A DNA stretch of 64,000 nt from Batrachochytrium dendrobatidis JAM81 (GCF_000203795.2 NW_006281111.1:594888-658887); one strand, 5' to 3'. Counted from the stretch's first letter, positions 13,056 to 25,753 are shown. Translations and numbers: made by a program. The notes: generated from the sequence alone by a model not told the origin.

Positions 13056-13618
13056 GAGTATTCATGTAAAGTGGAACATTTGCATTTGTGATTTTTGCTT
13101 CAAAACAAGCAATGGTTGAATAATCGTTATGCTTTCCTATTAAAAATAGATATTCTCGGTTCCTCAAAACACAACGTTCATCATATGACACAAACGATAG
13201 TTTTAAGCCGAGATTATCCTCATTTGACATAGCCATGCATTGTATGATCACCAGATTCATTTTAATCCAGGTATCGAGTTTGACTGCTCTCAACAATGCT
13301 CTGCAAACTCACCTTTGTTGTAGGTTTTACAGATACATTTGTTGTAGGTCTTACAGATACGTTTGTACCTAGCTCAAGAAAACAATCTCGGGAGTCCAAC
13401 TGTTGTTTCCATTAAAATCACACAATGTTTGGTTTAAAGAGTTGGAGATTGAACAAATGTGGAATTGACTGATGCAAACATTTAGTTTTCTATAAAAATG
13501 AGCACAAAAACCAGTCAGCTGAAGAGTTGAACAATGTTGAACAATAACTGACCCATCATGCCATGAAATTGTTTAATTGTTGGAATTTCTTGTTCCATTT
13601 TACGTGAATAGGGCTGTA
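13056..13618. repeat. MITE-like element, copy 1
   Basis: This is a noncoding element of about 560 bp bounded by degenerate inverted ends. The left end reads TATTCATGTAAAGTGGAACA near 13060; the right end is the reverse complement of ATTCACGTAAAATGGAA near 13593-13610 and finishes in CTGTA. The inside matches the copy at 45042-45518 over several blocks, for example ACGTTCATCATAT and TTGTTTCCAT...CAATGTTTG. It also holds a short tandem duplication near 13313-13362 (TTTGTTGTAGGT...TTACAGATAC twice). A 5'-TA at the outer ends suggests a Tc1/mariner-type MITE, but no transposase is present. Confidence 0.7.
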
Positions 13619-13751
13619 ATATGAAATGGAACAACTCTGGATTCCAGATAGAAATGCAAGTTGATTTTAAACAGAATACATGACTATGCACGATCTATAG
13701 AGAATATTCATACAAGTGCACCAAGAGACTATCACGTGTCAGTGGACTATT

Positions 13752-15032
13752 ATGCAGAAATGTGGCTCAGTTGTACGCTCCCGCTTTCTGTATAACGTTG
13801 AACTGCAATCAATGCATCTATACAGACCGGGTTCAAGCGGTGCATTTGATATGCCAGTGATAGACAGTGATGGTGTGGTGTCGCATTCCTACCAGCATTC
13901 CCATCCCCAGACAGAAGCATTTCATATGAATGCACCAGTGCCCAACTCAGCAGGACTGCAGTTTGGTATTGGCAATCCACCGTTTTCTATCGATCGTCAG
14001 GCGCAACTTCAAACACCTTCATTTGGTGGTCCAATGGCGTGTGCCGTTCCTTTCCACTTGAATCCTTCTCCAATAAACTTTTCTTTTGTGTCTGGACCTG
14101 TCTGTGTTCCTGCCACTCCACCCCCTGATTCTGATATGTTGCAGCCCAAGGCGATCCATTCTATAATAACTCATCATTCTCAAAGCCAACCACAGTCTAT
14201 AACACATACATCTAGTATGCAACAGTCATTTCGGCCACAGTCTCGGAAAGGCGAACCCCAGCTATTCCAACACCACCATCCTGCTCGCTTTGTTAGTATC
14301 CCAATCTACGATAGCCAGTCTGCTCCAATTCATGCCATGGTTCCCACTGTCGCTTCTCCAGTCGAGCCTTCTGTTACAGTCCCGTCTCAGAACCTGCCTC
14401 TTTTAGTTCAACCCTCGAGTCTGATTACATTTGAATTTAAACCCAGTCCAGAATCCACTCTAACCAAGCCTAATGTTCAAGAGGGCTGTTCTGGTAATGT
14501 TCAATTTGTCAAAGAGAACGATAAGCAGAAGCCTTTTGAATCAACTGTACCACTTGCTGCACTAGAACCCAATACATCTTTATTGGCTGCTGCTGTTGTT
14601 CATCCCCTTCATTCTCACCCCAAGTCGCCATTGCTAACTGACACCGCGTTTCCTCAACCAATGCTTGTCACCCAGAGTGATCTGTCTCCTCCAAACATGA
14701 CACCATGCACTCCTGATCTAAAAACTGCTTCTTTGCCCTCCTCTTCCATCATTTCCAAGGATGATCTCAATGCTATTCTAAAGTCTGAGAAAAAAACTCC
14801 TTTGGCTCCTAAAGATGTTGGATCTTCTGTCGAAACACTTTTGTTGGACAATGAGGACGAGATCATCTATGTACTTCCGTCTCATCGTGATGGTGAGGAT
14901 GTGATGTCGCTCGCAGACTCTGATTGTGTTGCTTCAAATGGACCTGAAATGAATCAAATTTCTAGCATGGATGAGCTAGATGGTGACTACAATCGTGTCG
15001 GCTGTCGTGACGATGACTGGGAGCTTCTTTAA
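13752..15032 (+). CDS. Unrecognised Pro/Ser/His/Gln-rich protein with acidic C-terminus
   Basis: This is a single exon of 426 aa if translation starts at the ATG at 13752; a second in-frame ATG (MHLYRPGSSGAF) follows about 20 codons later. I recognise no domain. Residues 1-330 are low complexity with His/Gln clusters (SYQHSHPQTEAFHMN, HHSQSQPQS) and many Pro-Ser pairs. The last 100 residues are acidic (NEDEIIYVLPSHRDGEDVMSLADSD) and the protein ends DDDWELL. This end has the form of an Atg8-binding LIR motif, acidic residues before W-x-x-L. The frame is clearly coding by its length and codon use. Function is unknown. Confidence 0.7.
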   Translation: MQKCGSVVRSRFLYNVELQSMHLYRPGSSGAFDMPVIDSDGVVSHSYQHSHPQTEAFHMNAPVPNSAGLQFGIGNPPFSIDRQAQLQTPSFGGPMACAVPFHLNPSPINFSFVSGPVCVPATPPPDSDMLQPKAIHSIITHHSQSQPQSITHTSSMQQSFRPQSRKGEPQLFQHHHPARFVSIPIYDSQSAPIHAMVPTVASPVEPSVTVPSQNLPLLVQPSSLITFEFKPSPESTLTKPNVQEGCSGNVQFVKENDKQKPFESTVPLAALEPNTSLLAAAVVHPLHSHPKSPLLTDTAFPQPMLVTQSDLSPPNMTPCTPDLKTASLPSSSIISKDDLNAILKSEKKTPLAPKDVGSSVETLLLDNEDEIIYVLPSHRDGEDVMSLADSDCVASNGPEMNQISSMDELDGDYNRVGCRDDDWELL

Positions 15033-15360
15033 AAATAATCAACCTTGTCATCTGTGACTACTGAATGGATATTTTGATTTCTCGCTCCTACTACTACTAT
15101 TGTTTTCACAGTAGTTCATCTTATCTAGTCCATAATCTTCATTTGCTCTTTACTTTCATAATTCCATCTGACTAAACAATCAAGCCTTTATTGAGATATT
15201 TGGAATGAATTATGCTTGACTAGTATGAACTAATCTTGTTTTGACTCTTGTCCAATCATCAACAAAAATATCACAATGAGAGCTGTTTAAGCAATTTTCA
15301 AAGTTTATTTCAACAGTAAATCACTGAAATTAGCTTGGAAACATCCATCAACATTGTAGA
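15033..15360. other. Convergent 3' intergenic gap, nothing seen
   Basis: About 330 nt separate two convergent genes. It should hold the 3' UTRs and polyadenylation sites. No gene, repeat or RNA was recognised. Confidence 0.5.
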
Positions 15361-18300
15361 TCAATATCCCTTTTTAGAATTCACCCCATGAGGAATTAAT
15401 ACATTGCCTACAAGTAAATGCGACACACTAAACAGTATAATCTGAAATACGATAAACGCACTCGCAATGATAAAATGACTGATTGTTGTACCAATCTCCA
15501 GCCAGCTTCCGTCATCCCGTACCAAAAAGAAAAAGTTGAGTGTCATAATGTCCGTCGTACTCAATACAAGCAAAAAAAGTGAAAAGCTTGAAAGATCAAG
15601 CACTCTGCTGAGAATTGCAAAGACAGAACTAAGAAGGAAAAAGGGAATCAAAATCTTGAGAACAAGTAGTGCTGCCATCAAAAATGGATTGAACACTGTA
15701 GTAAATCGATATACGCTTTCGAGCGAAAACGAACTTAGACTGGCAATATTGCCCGTGCCAAAAAATGCCACGTTGATAAAAAGAAGAAAGAATCCTGCAA
15801 TCCGCATATCGGTCATGCGTAGTGGTCGATGCTTGATTGTTGTTTCAGATTGAACTATCTCGGCATACATTGTTCCTTGATAAATCTTGTTTTCAAAAAA
15901 ATAGAGTTGCTTCTCAAGCAGCATCCACGAAAGAATCGTTATAGAGAAAAAGAAGAAGAAAAGTACTTCATACGAAATACTTAAAAGAGTAAAGAGGGGT
16001 GCAAAGGATAGATATATCACCACTAGGCGTCGAAGATAATGCTGGGATCCCAAAGCCCCATCCACAATAGGAATAGCGACACAGGGAACTATAATCAAAT
16101 ACCCAAGGTTTGGATTACTAAATAGTCAAGCAACTAAACACTCGTGGGATTGAAAAACTGCAAAATACAAAGTATTGAAACCTACTCATGATTAGCCAAC
16201 TAATGATCGAGTTTACTATTGGAAGGCCTTGTTTTGCATCCAATGATCGCGTGGTACTCACAAGAATAGCAAAACTAATGCCCAAAATAGTGAGCTGAAA
16301 TAAACTTTGAGTCAACACAAGTGTGTGATTTACATGCTCTATCCACAAAAAGACATACAGATCTAAAAAATTAAAAACATACCAGTACTGTAACTATTTT
16401 TAAAGAAGATGGCTGAACTCCAGAAGCACGCATATGAGGTGTAGGCAATTGAACAGCCGTATATTGAGGAATCAAATTCAATGCAGCTACTCCAGACAAA
16501 AATACTAAAGCACCACCCAACAACCTACAGGATCAATCAGGACAATATTCAGCATTTTTCCTATTCACAGCATAAATTGAAGCTCAATATAACACATACA
16601 CTAATCGAATATCTTGTTCCACTTCCACTGGCAGTAGAGTAAACACACTTGTGCAAATAGATGCTATACGCCACGCAAGAACAAGCTTGCCATGTCTTTT
16701 TTTAAACCCTGCGGGCATCATAATCGGCCATACTATTCCAACTGCAATCAAGCATATACTCAATACTTCGCGTCGGAAATAGGTATAAACCTAAGTTGAT
16801 GAATTAATAAACAAAGCAGCAGAGTCAATATAACCATCAATAAACATGATCAGCATCAAAAGCACCGATACTTACTAATATTTCAAGAATGACAGTATAG
16901 ACGATGATGTGGCCCAGCACATTGGTGCGGTTTTGCGACCATGGTGTACGAATAATGGATGTAACCAAATCACGCTGTTTAAATGATTCGCTCCAAAAAT
17001 AAATTGGAAATGCAACATAGATGTAGTATGCCAATGGAGATTGTTTCAAAAAAAGCAAAACCGAAAACCCAGTCAATACCACCCAGCTCAAAAAAGTAAC
17101 CTATTGATCATTTTTAAACAAAAAAATGGTTAGAATAAAAGCTTTTTGTACACTGGTTAAACCCAGCTGCAAATCAAATAGAAACCCCACCGTTTTAGAC
17201 GATATTGATATTCCGCGTGATCGCTTTGAATCCTCCAAAACATACATGCGTAGCACAAAAATAGTGCTGTATACAATCCATCCAACATATCCAAACGAGA
17301 TGATTGACCGCAAAAAAAGCCAATCATATGTTTGATAGTAACGTAGCCCATCAATACACACTTGAATAAGACGAATACTTTCGCGTTCAGCCTCTTCAAA
17401 CTTTTCTAGATCAATGAGTGCTTGAATTTTGCTGACAATGTCTTGGTATTGTGCCAATGGCTTGAATGGCTTAAAAATGAGCTCAGTAGTTCGTTTTTGA
17501 GCTGTTTTGACAATATACTGAGACAAAATCCCTTTAGCGTTGCCAAATGCTGCTTTGGCTTTGAACATATCGGTGCCATCAAGGTAGACAATGGGTAAAA
17601 CACCAACTGAATTAACTGGAAATGAAATACCAAGTAGCGTGGACTTTGAAAATAACTGTTAATTGCCGATTCAACCTATATAAACTGTACACGCACTTGA
17701 TAGTCAATGCACTAACCATCAGAGGTGCAATATCAGCTTGAAGCACGTCGTTTCGTTGCAGATGCCCAAAACCCCAATGTTTGGAAACCGCATCATTCCC
17801 TTTGGGATGCTTGGTATCAGGAGTGGCAATTCCAGCACCCCATGCAATCAGCGGTGTTTCTGTATTATCTGGGTGTCCATCCCCATGTACTCCTAAAATA
17901 TACAATAAATGATTCATCATTCTCCAAATTAAACATCATGCAACAGTAAGCAAAATATAACTTTAAAAACCTCGGTTCCCCATGCCATGATCTGCAGTAA
18001 AAACAGTAGCTGTACGCTTATCGTCATTGTAAAAGGCCTTTAGCTTGTTTTCTACAACCTGAATTCCCTTGTCCACCAACTCAATGTTTGCATAATACTC
18101 TGGAGAGTTTGGTCGATGGCTATGCCCGCTTGTATCCAATCCAAGCAGACTAATGATATAATTTGAATTTTGTTGAATATGACCCGAATAAAATATCATT
18201 TCATAAAAATGCATACTCAACTGCAAGAAAAACACAATTTTATCACTGTGAAGTAGCTCAAACAAAGTGCTATTTGTCTTTGAAGATTCCAACAAAGCAT

Positions 18301-19387
18301 CGAAATGATCAAATACCCAGGTATCCAGAGAGCTCGCATCTGAATTGAAAAATCGCGCATTGGTTATTAGTGACATAGATTACAAGCATTCAAATACTAG
18401 AAACCATTTATTCTAGTCAGCAAAACCTTGGTTTACCATCTTTTCCAAAATCTTCGTGTTCTGCAGAATACATATACGTATCAACTCGAGAGTGTTCACT
18501 AGCACCAAATGCAAACATGGGTAAAATATCAGGCGATCCGAATGACCAAGTGTGTCGGCTTTGATTAAACACCGAGTCAAAATTTACTGGGTTGGTTTTC
18601 CATCCTAAATTGCAAAGTATCACGACATGAGCTTAATCAAGCATAGCGAGATATTATCTTGGCTAACAAATGGTATAGAAATACTAGAGATACTTTAAAC
18701 AGACCTTTTGTGACAGCACTCACGTCTTCATAAAACCCAGCAATCAATGCAACATGTCCAGGTCTTGATTCAGTAGGTACTCGTGTATGCGAAATGCCCC
18801 ATCGACCTTCTTCTGTGACTTTAGTCTTTAAAAATGGTGCACGCTTCATTCCATCTTCAAAAAGCTTATCTGCACGTAATCCATCAGCTATATACAATAA
18901 AAACATACATTTGTTTGAGTTTTACTCGTGAACTAAAATCAATCAATGAATCTAATGAGATTACTATAGCATATGTATTCTATCCAGAATTACTAGATGA
19001 AAAATCCGTCTTTAAATTGATAATAGGCTTGAAATGAAGAATATACCAACAAGAAGAAGCAGTCGTTTTGCAGGAGCGGGTGTCAGCGGTTCGACATGCT
19101 CCATGCCATGAACAAGCGGCGAGCGAAAATAAATATCGAAGATGGACCAAGTATAGATGGCATGAAAAATAACTCTGTTTAACAAGAGTTTAATATAGAT
19201 TAAGTATATATGATAAGTAGTTAGGGAATATTAGAAAGCTAACCATAAATTCAAAATGCCAGGTCAACCATCATGATCAGGTTGAATATAAACCAATGCA
19301 TTCACATTCGGGTTGGTTCAATATCTGAATCCAAACACATGAAAGCAACACATACCCAATAATAAGTAACCTCGCAACAGGCTGCAT
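15361..19387 (-). CDS. MCD4: GPI ethanolamine phosphate transferase 1 (Mcd4/PIG-N)
   Basis: This ER enzyme adds ethanolamine phosphate to the first mannose of the GPI anchor. Thirteen exons: 19387-19356, 19174-19047, 18887-18705, 18604-18437, 18339-18222, 18149-17971, 17892-17717, 17643-17152, 17100-16876, 16790-16600, 16524-16383, 16294-16186, 16088-15361 (956 aa). The N-terminus [20 protein letters not shown] then [15 protein letters not shown] matches yeast Mcd4. The alkaline-phosphatase-like catalytic half has [10 protein letters not shown], the nucleophile loop [42 protein letters not shown] and [16 protein letters not shown]. The C-terminal half (about 450-956) is multi-spanning hydrophobic. 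Several donors are weak (GTCTGT, GTTGAG, GTACAA) and were chosen by homology; the boundary of exon 12 is the least certain. An in-frame TAG at 17101-17103 lies in an intron of about 51 nt. Confidence 0.93.
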
Positions 19388-19554
19388 TTTGAACTGCTCG
19401 ATGAATTGAATCAACACAAAGTCGAAGTTGACATTCAAGCGAGCCACAACATCACGTGTATTCAAATGTCGAGTTTCAAATATTTGCAAACTCATCAATA
19501 AACTCAATCTTGACACTTGTTCAATCTCATTTTCTATAAACTATTGCGTGGTTG

Positions 19555-20275
19555 ACATGCAGAGTTGAATTCTTGAAACTAGAGTCATTGAGTTTTAAAC
19601 TAGAACGCGAATTTATGAGTTTGTAGAGTTGTATTGTCATCAACAGTTGAATTCAATATCTGGAAATCGTAAACATCTCAAAAACAAATTTAAATCTATA
19701 GTGTCATGATGAACACTGTGTTAAAGAAACAGTTTATTTATAGTAGAAAAATGCATCGAATATTCAACTATTGTTTATTCCAAAGCAAAATACATTGCAA
19801 GATAAAGGATTCCATTTTGTGTTAATACGGCTGTAAGATGAATGCATTGCCTGAATTCAAAAATGCTTGTTTAACATTAAAATAAAAGTGAAAATATCTG
19901 CAATTTGAATCATCATTCTGGTGGTGCTCTGTAAATATCGTTAGATTTGAATAGCAGAAACATCCATCAATCGTGTATCACGACAACAGTCTGACTTGGA
20001 TTGATAGGATCTGCTCGACAATCTGCTTCTGACAATTCAATACAGTGTCCCTTGTTCGGTCTTGTCTAACGCGATTGTCAGCATTCCATCCAACAATCTA
20101 CGCTAATCTAAAACAATAATGTAATTTTACAATGAATTCACATTGAAATGCTGCCACAGCAACCTGATTGATGCTACCAGAATGCTTCCAAAGCATGACA
20201 AAGTTGGATTGCTGAAATATAAATATTTTCATTCCGTTTTCAATCATTTTGTCTTTAGTTGTGAATTCAAACACT
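19555..20275. repeat. Degenerate MITE-like copy and extended repeat upstream of APEH
   Basis: This fills most of the 0.9-kb gap between divergent MCD4 and APEH. The left part (19555-19835) resembles the copy at 35171-35578, sharing ACTAGAACGCGAATTTATGA and ATGATGAACACTGTG, and ends in a decayed terminal repeat (TTCCATTTTGTGTTAATACGGCTGTA region, 19810-19835). The right part (about 19900-20275) resembles 44040-44300, for example AACATCCATCAATCGTGTAT against AGCATCTATCGATCGTGCCT and a shared GAAATATAAA...TTTTCATTCC block. It stops about 10 nt before the APEH start codon. Confidence 0.6.
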
Positions 20276-20285
20276 GCAGCCGAGA

Positions 20286-23284
20286 ATGAGTACAAACGAA
20301 AAAAAGGACCCAAAAAGCGATGGTAAAGACAAGGCTGGTGTCAAGCTATATCAGCAAATGGCCAGCATAAAATCCTATGCTTCTGCCACTATCATCTCTG
20401 ATCCGCAAATAGGCACTCTTCAAGTATCCATGATTACTTCATACAGAGACTTTGATCGCAAATGCAAGCGCAAGATGCTAAGCAATCTGACTGTCCAAGT
20501 GATTCAGGAAAGCAGTGTTCAATCTGGATTGACTGATTTCAAGGTTATTGCTAGACATTTGCCTACAGATCTTGGAGATACTGAGATTGTATCGGTTTCC
20601 CCCTCTGGAAAGGTTCAACTCACTAGTCGCACTGTCGATAAAAAACGATTTCTCGAGGTAAATGTTTAGATTTGCTTTTGGATTGTCTTGACCATTCACT
20701 GATATTCACACACTTTATTGCAGATCACCACTTTGGGCTCATTCCGGACCATCGAGGTAACTAAAAAACACGGCGACTTTTTTGCTGATGGTATGTTGGA
20801 TCTTGTTTCCAGGGTTTACAGTCGTATGCCCACCATATAAAATATTCAATTTAGAAAAACTAAACTTTTGACCCTGCCATCTTCATATTATATGGACTTG
20901 AATGTCAATTCCATCTTTTCTAACTGAAATAAACAATAGGTACCTTTGGCAGAGTCAGTTGGTCGGCTGATGAAACCAAGTTTGTCTATGTCAGCGATCG
21001 CGAAACTCCTGATAATGATTCGGTATGGTTTCTGATATCGTTCTGTTTTCACCTTGGATATACACCGATGCGTTTATGATAAGAGTGGTTGTATAGAGCA
21101 AATATTCAACATTTGATTGATTTATAGAAATACGTCGAGTCCATGGATCTTGGTGAAGGATTTACTGGAAAACTTAAACCAACTTTGGTTTTTGTCGATC
21201 TTGCTGGAGATGAACCCAAAGTGACTCCACTTTGTCTGGATTTGCAAGCTTCCCAGGTTACTACTTTATTTTTAAACTGCATACGATTCTATATAATTAT
21301 GCGTGGTTATCTCATAACTATTGTGTTGAATATAGGCTATCATGCTGCCTGCTGGTGACAAAATTATCTTCAACGGAATTGAAGATTCTCCATTGCCATT
21401 TGGAATTTTGTACTGTTACAATCGTCGCACTGCCATTTACTCTGTTTCTGTCGATGGAACCGGTCTTGGTATGAAATTTAAACATTATCGTATTGATGCA
21501 TGATTATTGGGTCAATGTTGGTGCATGTTGAAAGTTTAGATTGATTCAAAACATTATCGTGATTCTATCTTGTAGAGCGACTGTCTGCGGAATCTGGAGT
21601 CAATGGACGTTATCCACAATTGACTCCTGACGGATCTGCATTTGTATATCTTTCACACAAGGTAGGAGGTGCTCATAGCGCATGCAATACTCTTGTTTTA
21701 CACAAGCTCAAAAGCAAAGAATCCAGCACTCTTGTTCAGCTTGTCAAGGCTGTATGCAAGCCTACTGAATTTCCTGGTCTTTTTGTTGACCATCTGATTG
21801 AAAGACCATGGGTGAACATTGCTTCAGGACTATTTGCAATACTACAAACATCGTGGCGCTGTCAAGAGGTAATATCCTGACTATTTCAACGCCTAATAAT
21901 GTCGTGTCGACTGCTTATTCATGCCGTGTTAAAACGATCATCAGACTTTGGTAGCTGTCAATGCATCTACCGGCCAAGTTCATCGTATTACCTCGCTACT
22001 TCCTGAATCGTATTATTCATATGTTCTTCGCAGCGTGACGATCGATGGTTGGATTTTAGCGACTCGCTCCTTGGCCAACGAACCTCATAAACTTGTACGT
22101 ATTGCTGCTGTAGCAACTTGATCACTAGTTTTGAGTATTTTAAGTAGTCTTACACTTTGACATTTAGGTTCTTGGAAAGTTTGAAGAACCTGGCAAAACA
22201 ATCAACTGGACCATTATTGATGAGCCTGATCTTCCAACTGGTCAGTAGTGATTCTATGAAAAATGCATTGTTGAAATGTGTAGTATAAAGTATCTATTTT
22301 TCTTGTATGATTTCTAAAGTAGTGGTTTTGTAATGTTTAGATGTTTCCGAGGGGCTGAAAAACATCAATCTTACTGTTTCAACTGTTCCTGGATGTGGAC
22401 CAAATGTACAAGTATTGATGCTGATGCCAACAAAGGCGCGTCATCCCCAGTTGCAAGATACTGATGGTGGTGCACCATTAGTTGTTATGCCTCATGGTGG
22501 ACCTCATGGTGTTATTTCTACAGGGTATTCGCTCTACTTGTCCTTGCTGGTATCATTTGGGTTTGCTGTTGCACAGGTCAATTATAGTGGATCTACTGGA
22601 TATGGCGATGATTTTGTTCAAGATGTGGTGGGTCGAATTGGCGAGCTAGATTTGGCAGATGTGAATGCTGCTGCATACTGGGCCTCTACTCTTCCTGGTA
22701 TCAACAAAAAAAAAGTATCCCTTTTTGGTGGATCTCATGGCGGCTTCATCACTGCTCATTTGCTTGGATTTGAGCCAGACTTTTACAAGGCTGGAGTCCT
22801 TCGTAATCCAGTGATCAATATTGGCGCCATGGTCGCCACAACAGATATATCTGACTGGTGTTTTGCAGAGGCTGGATTGGCATTTGATCAATCCAAGCCG
22901 CATTTGGTCACACCTCAAGAATACGAGTTTATGTTTCGTCACTCTCCTGCCTCGGTTGTACATAAAATCAAGTCTCCTGTTTTACTTATGCTGGGTGCCG
23001 GTGATCGCCGTGTTCCGCCCTCTGAAGGATTGCGATGGTCGCAATATCTTCGTGGTGCTGGCAAGGACATTAGGTGAGCTGACCTGTTCTGTTGGACTGT
23101 GTGATAATCTACATGTGTTGTGCACGCTTGAATACTGATCACGCTATTTTATTCTAGTGTCATCATGTTCCCTTCTGTTGGACATGCTTTGGATAGCTTT
23201 GAAGCTGAACGATATGGCTTTGATGCATATTGGTCTTTTCTTCTCAAGCACTTTGGTCAGCCTGCTAAACCCATCGATGCCTGA
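20286..23284 (+). CDS. APEH: Acylaminoacyl-peptidase (S9C prolyl-oligopeptidase family)
   Basis: This serine peptidase removes N-acylated residues from blocked peptides. Ten exons: 20286-20657, 20724-20790, 20940-21022, 21128-21256, 21336-21468, 21576-21868, 21945-22094, 22168-22240, 22341-23073, 23158-23284 (719 aa). A beta-propeller N-terminal half is followed by an alpha/beta-hydrolase domain. Catalytic residues are visible: Ser about 565 in LFGGSHGGF, Asp about 655 in MLGAGDRRVP and His about 687 in FPSVGHALDSF. The oxyanion-side motif PHGGPHG and the sequence LRNPVINIGAMVATTDISDW are as in animal APEH. It is a normal length for the family and has no breaks. Its promoter region is occupied by a dispersed repeat. 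Confidence 0.95.
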
Positions 23285-23406
23285 ATCTGGTCATTTATTT
23301 TTTAAAAGACTCTGTTTAGTCGACCTAAAAATGAATTGTCGAAAGTTGTACAACAACAAGAAATTGCCATGATCAATAAAGCAACTGTGATTAAAATCAT
23401 GGACTG

Positions 23407-24336
23407 TTATTGTTGATTTTGAGGTTTACTGCCAGCCAAATGTATAATAAGATTTCGAATTGTGTTGCGCTTTTCTGAAATAAAATGTGGTGGAATGCAA
23501 TGGGTTATCTGCCAGAACGACAAACTTTCAGGCTCATCAGTAACATGTGAATGTTTTGAAGCCATTCGATTGCATAATAACTCTGTAATAGCCATCACAT
23601 ACACTCCACAATCGTATCCTAAACAAAAGGTAATTCAAGTCAATAGCGAATTGGATTGAATCCAATGATATTTTAGACCCAATCTATTACCATTTACTTG
23701 CATTGGTGTGTTGATGGCAATAAAAGCAGGTGAAGATGATCCTATCAATCCACAGATCGAATTCATGGTTTGTTTTGCTGATCGAATATTGGCATTACCC
23801 ATGGAGTCATAGTAGTAATACGAATTGGTAGGTCGATAGTAGCACATCAACGACCTAGACAACCAATTCAATGAGTTTAAATTGTTTGAGAAATCCAACA
23901 GAACGATACTGACCAATGGCATCCACTATTCTGACTTCCGTTGCTGTCATTGATTGGAATAAATATAGTGGATTTTGAATTGATATTGGGTGGAAGTGCT
24001 GCTTTTATATATGTTTTATCCACAGAACATGCAATCAGATGAGCAACAGCTGGTTGAATCAACAGAATTTCACGAGATTTGCAGACAGTGTGTTCTAAAA
24101 ACTCATAGTAAACTAGATATTGTAAAGCTTAGTCAAGATGCATGTTTAAAGATGAATTATAGTCATTATACACTTACACTGAATGATACCATCACCAATC
24201 CACTCTGACGGCAAGAGAGTGGCTAGATCCTAATGCACACAGGAATCAGTCGAATGGATGAAAACGAGCATTGAACAAGTCATGATTCAACCTCATCTGT
24301 GACTTGAACATCACCATATGAAAGGATAACAGACAT
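23407..24336 (-). CDS. SENP8: NEDD8-specific protease (SENP8/NEDP1, peptidase C48)
   Basis: This cysteine protease matures NEDD8 and removes it from substrates. Each exon is short and the gene only appears after splicing: 24336-24292, 24229-24178, 24112-23914, 23854-23691, 23618-23407 (208 aa; human SENP8 is 212). It starts MSVILSYGDVQVTDE and continues LLPSEWIGDGIIQFYYEF, paralleling the SENP8 start (VVLSYMDS... SWLNDHIIGFAFEYF). The catalytic set is complete: His in SGCHWSLM, Asp in YYYYDSMGN, Gln in PMQVN and Cys in NGYDCGVYVMAI. A change of frame at His-Trp is explained by a 59-nt intron (donor GTCAGT), not a mutation. It is divergent from THOC7 with 177 nt between the start codons. Confidence 0.9.
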
Positions 24337-24513
24337 GATAATTTATTATCAGATAAGACCAAGTTGAGCAATGAATCAGGTTCAGCTGATTTCAAACAAG
24401 TTTCTGGTTAAATCAAAAGGAAAAGTTGGATTTACATTCGAGTTGATTTGATATTCTCCAAGACAGTCTAGTTGATATCGTCCAAAACAAGACTATCAGA
24501 AATACAACAAATC

Positions 24514-25753
24514 ATGTCTGCGTCTACTCTGGTTTCTACACCAGTTTCTGCAGCCAATTCAGAAGGTAATCTCATGAATTCACTGCTTATTTAATAGTAA
24601 TTCACTGAATAAACCACTGACATGGCTATCAACATGTCCGGCTCTTGTTGCTGCCAACACTACTCTATAAACTGAATAGATATCATAATTAAAAATAGAC
24701 TCCTGTTTGATCCAAGAACAATGAAAAAATCATTGAAAAAGTTTCTGGCAATAGGCTTTGGAGAGCACATGGATGAATCATTGCAAGTAACCATCTTGGC
24801 CAGTCTTGAAAATCTCAAGATTCAACTGTCGCATGCATCGAATGAATGGATCCACACAGATTACTGACTATTTTAATTGTTCGACTGTACTTAGACGAAA
24901 AGAGCTGCTGGAGGAGTTTTTGGCTGATTTGGACTCTACTCAGGTATTTATTGAGAGAAATAATCTGGTGGATGACATGACAGTTCGAGAATCTGTACAT
25001 TTTGAACAAGAACGATTACGAATAGGTAAGCCTGATTTTCTATGCATACAATCTTGCTTTTCAAGATTCCAAACAGAACAGCCCATCTTTAATTCAACAG
25101 TGTTGTATTGTTTTAAATACTTGCACGAGTATTGACACTGATTGAATGGCTATTTAGAAACGGAAATTGCAGATGCACAAGCAGATATTGAGCGGCTAAA
25201 AGAGGAACTGATACAGGCGCAAGTGGTAAGGCAAAACAAAATTGAATACGAAGCCATTTCAAAAGAAATACACAAGCTTCCTAGTAGGGAACATACTGAA
25301 AAGTAAGTGGCTTTATTTTTATTGCATTTCTCGGTAAATCTGAACTTTGGGTTGCATTGATTTAAACATAAATTTCGTGTTACATTATAGGCAAATCAAT
25401 AATACTTTGGAAGAGATCGAACAAGCTGGAATTGAGAAAATTGAAATCGAGGAAGCCAAACAGCTTCGTATTAAGCATTTTATGTCGGTAGTGGCTGCCA
25501 TTTATGAATTTCAAGCCATGTTTAACGTTTCTTCTGAAACTGTTGAAGAGACTAAAAATACTGGGCGATTTGGTCGAAATAATCCAGATGTAGATAATGA
25601 GGAGGAGGGAGCATATAGTGCTGAGGCTGAAGAAGATGAAGAAGGTGCTATTCCTGAAGACTCGAGTAAGTTTTACAGTGCTTGAATACGATTGTTGCAG
25701 ATCGCTGGCTAACATTGTACTGGGGATTTGTAGATGCGATGGATACGTCATGA
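24514..25753 (+). CDS. THOC7: THO complex subunit 7 homolog
   Basis: This is a subunit of THO/TREX, which couples transcription to mRNA packaging and export in the nucleus. Exons: 24514-24565, 24680-24786, 24860-25025, 25158-25302, 25391-25665, 25734-25753 (254 aa). The N-terminus DIIIKNRLLFDPRTMKKSL and the long coiled coil ADIERLKEELIQAQVVRQNK, IEYEAISKEIHKLPSREHTE match THOC7 in order (human QILQAKRIRKNRQEYDALAKVIQ). The C-terminal tail is acidic (DNEEEGAYSAEAEEDEEGA). The second intron boundary (24787-24859) was chosen for phase. The last intron has a perfect GTAAGT donor and gives the C-terminus NAMDTS; unspliced, the protein would end SSKFYSA. Confidence 0.88.

Noticed and set aside
17101..17103. 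In-frame TAG between two MCD4 exons, suggesting a broken gene
   Set aside because: A 51-nt intron (17151-17101) with a CTAAC-like branch site removes it and keeps the frame.
23855..23913. Apparent frameshift in the SENP8 homolog right after the catalytic His
   Set aside because: A 59-nt GTCAGT...CTAG intron restores the family sequence HWSLMCYY, so no mutation is needed.
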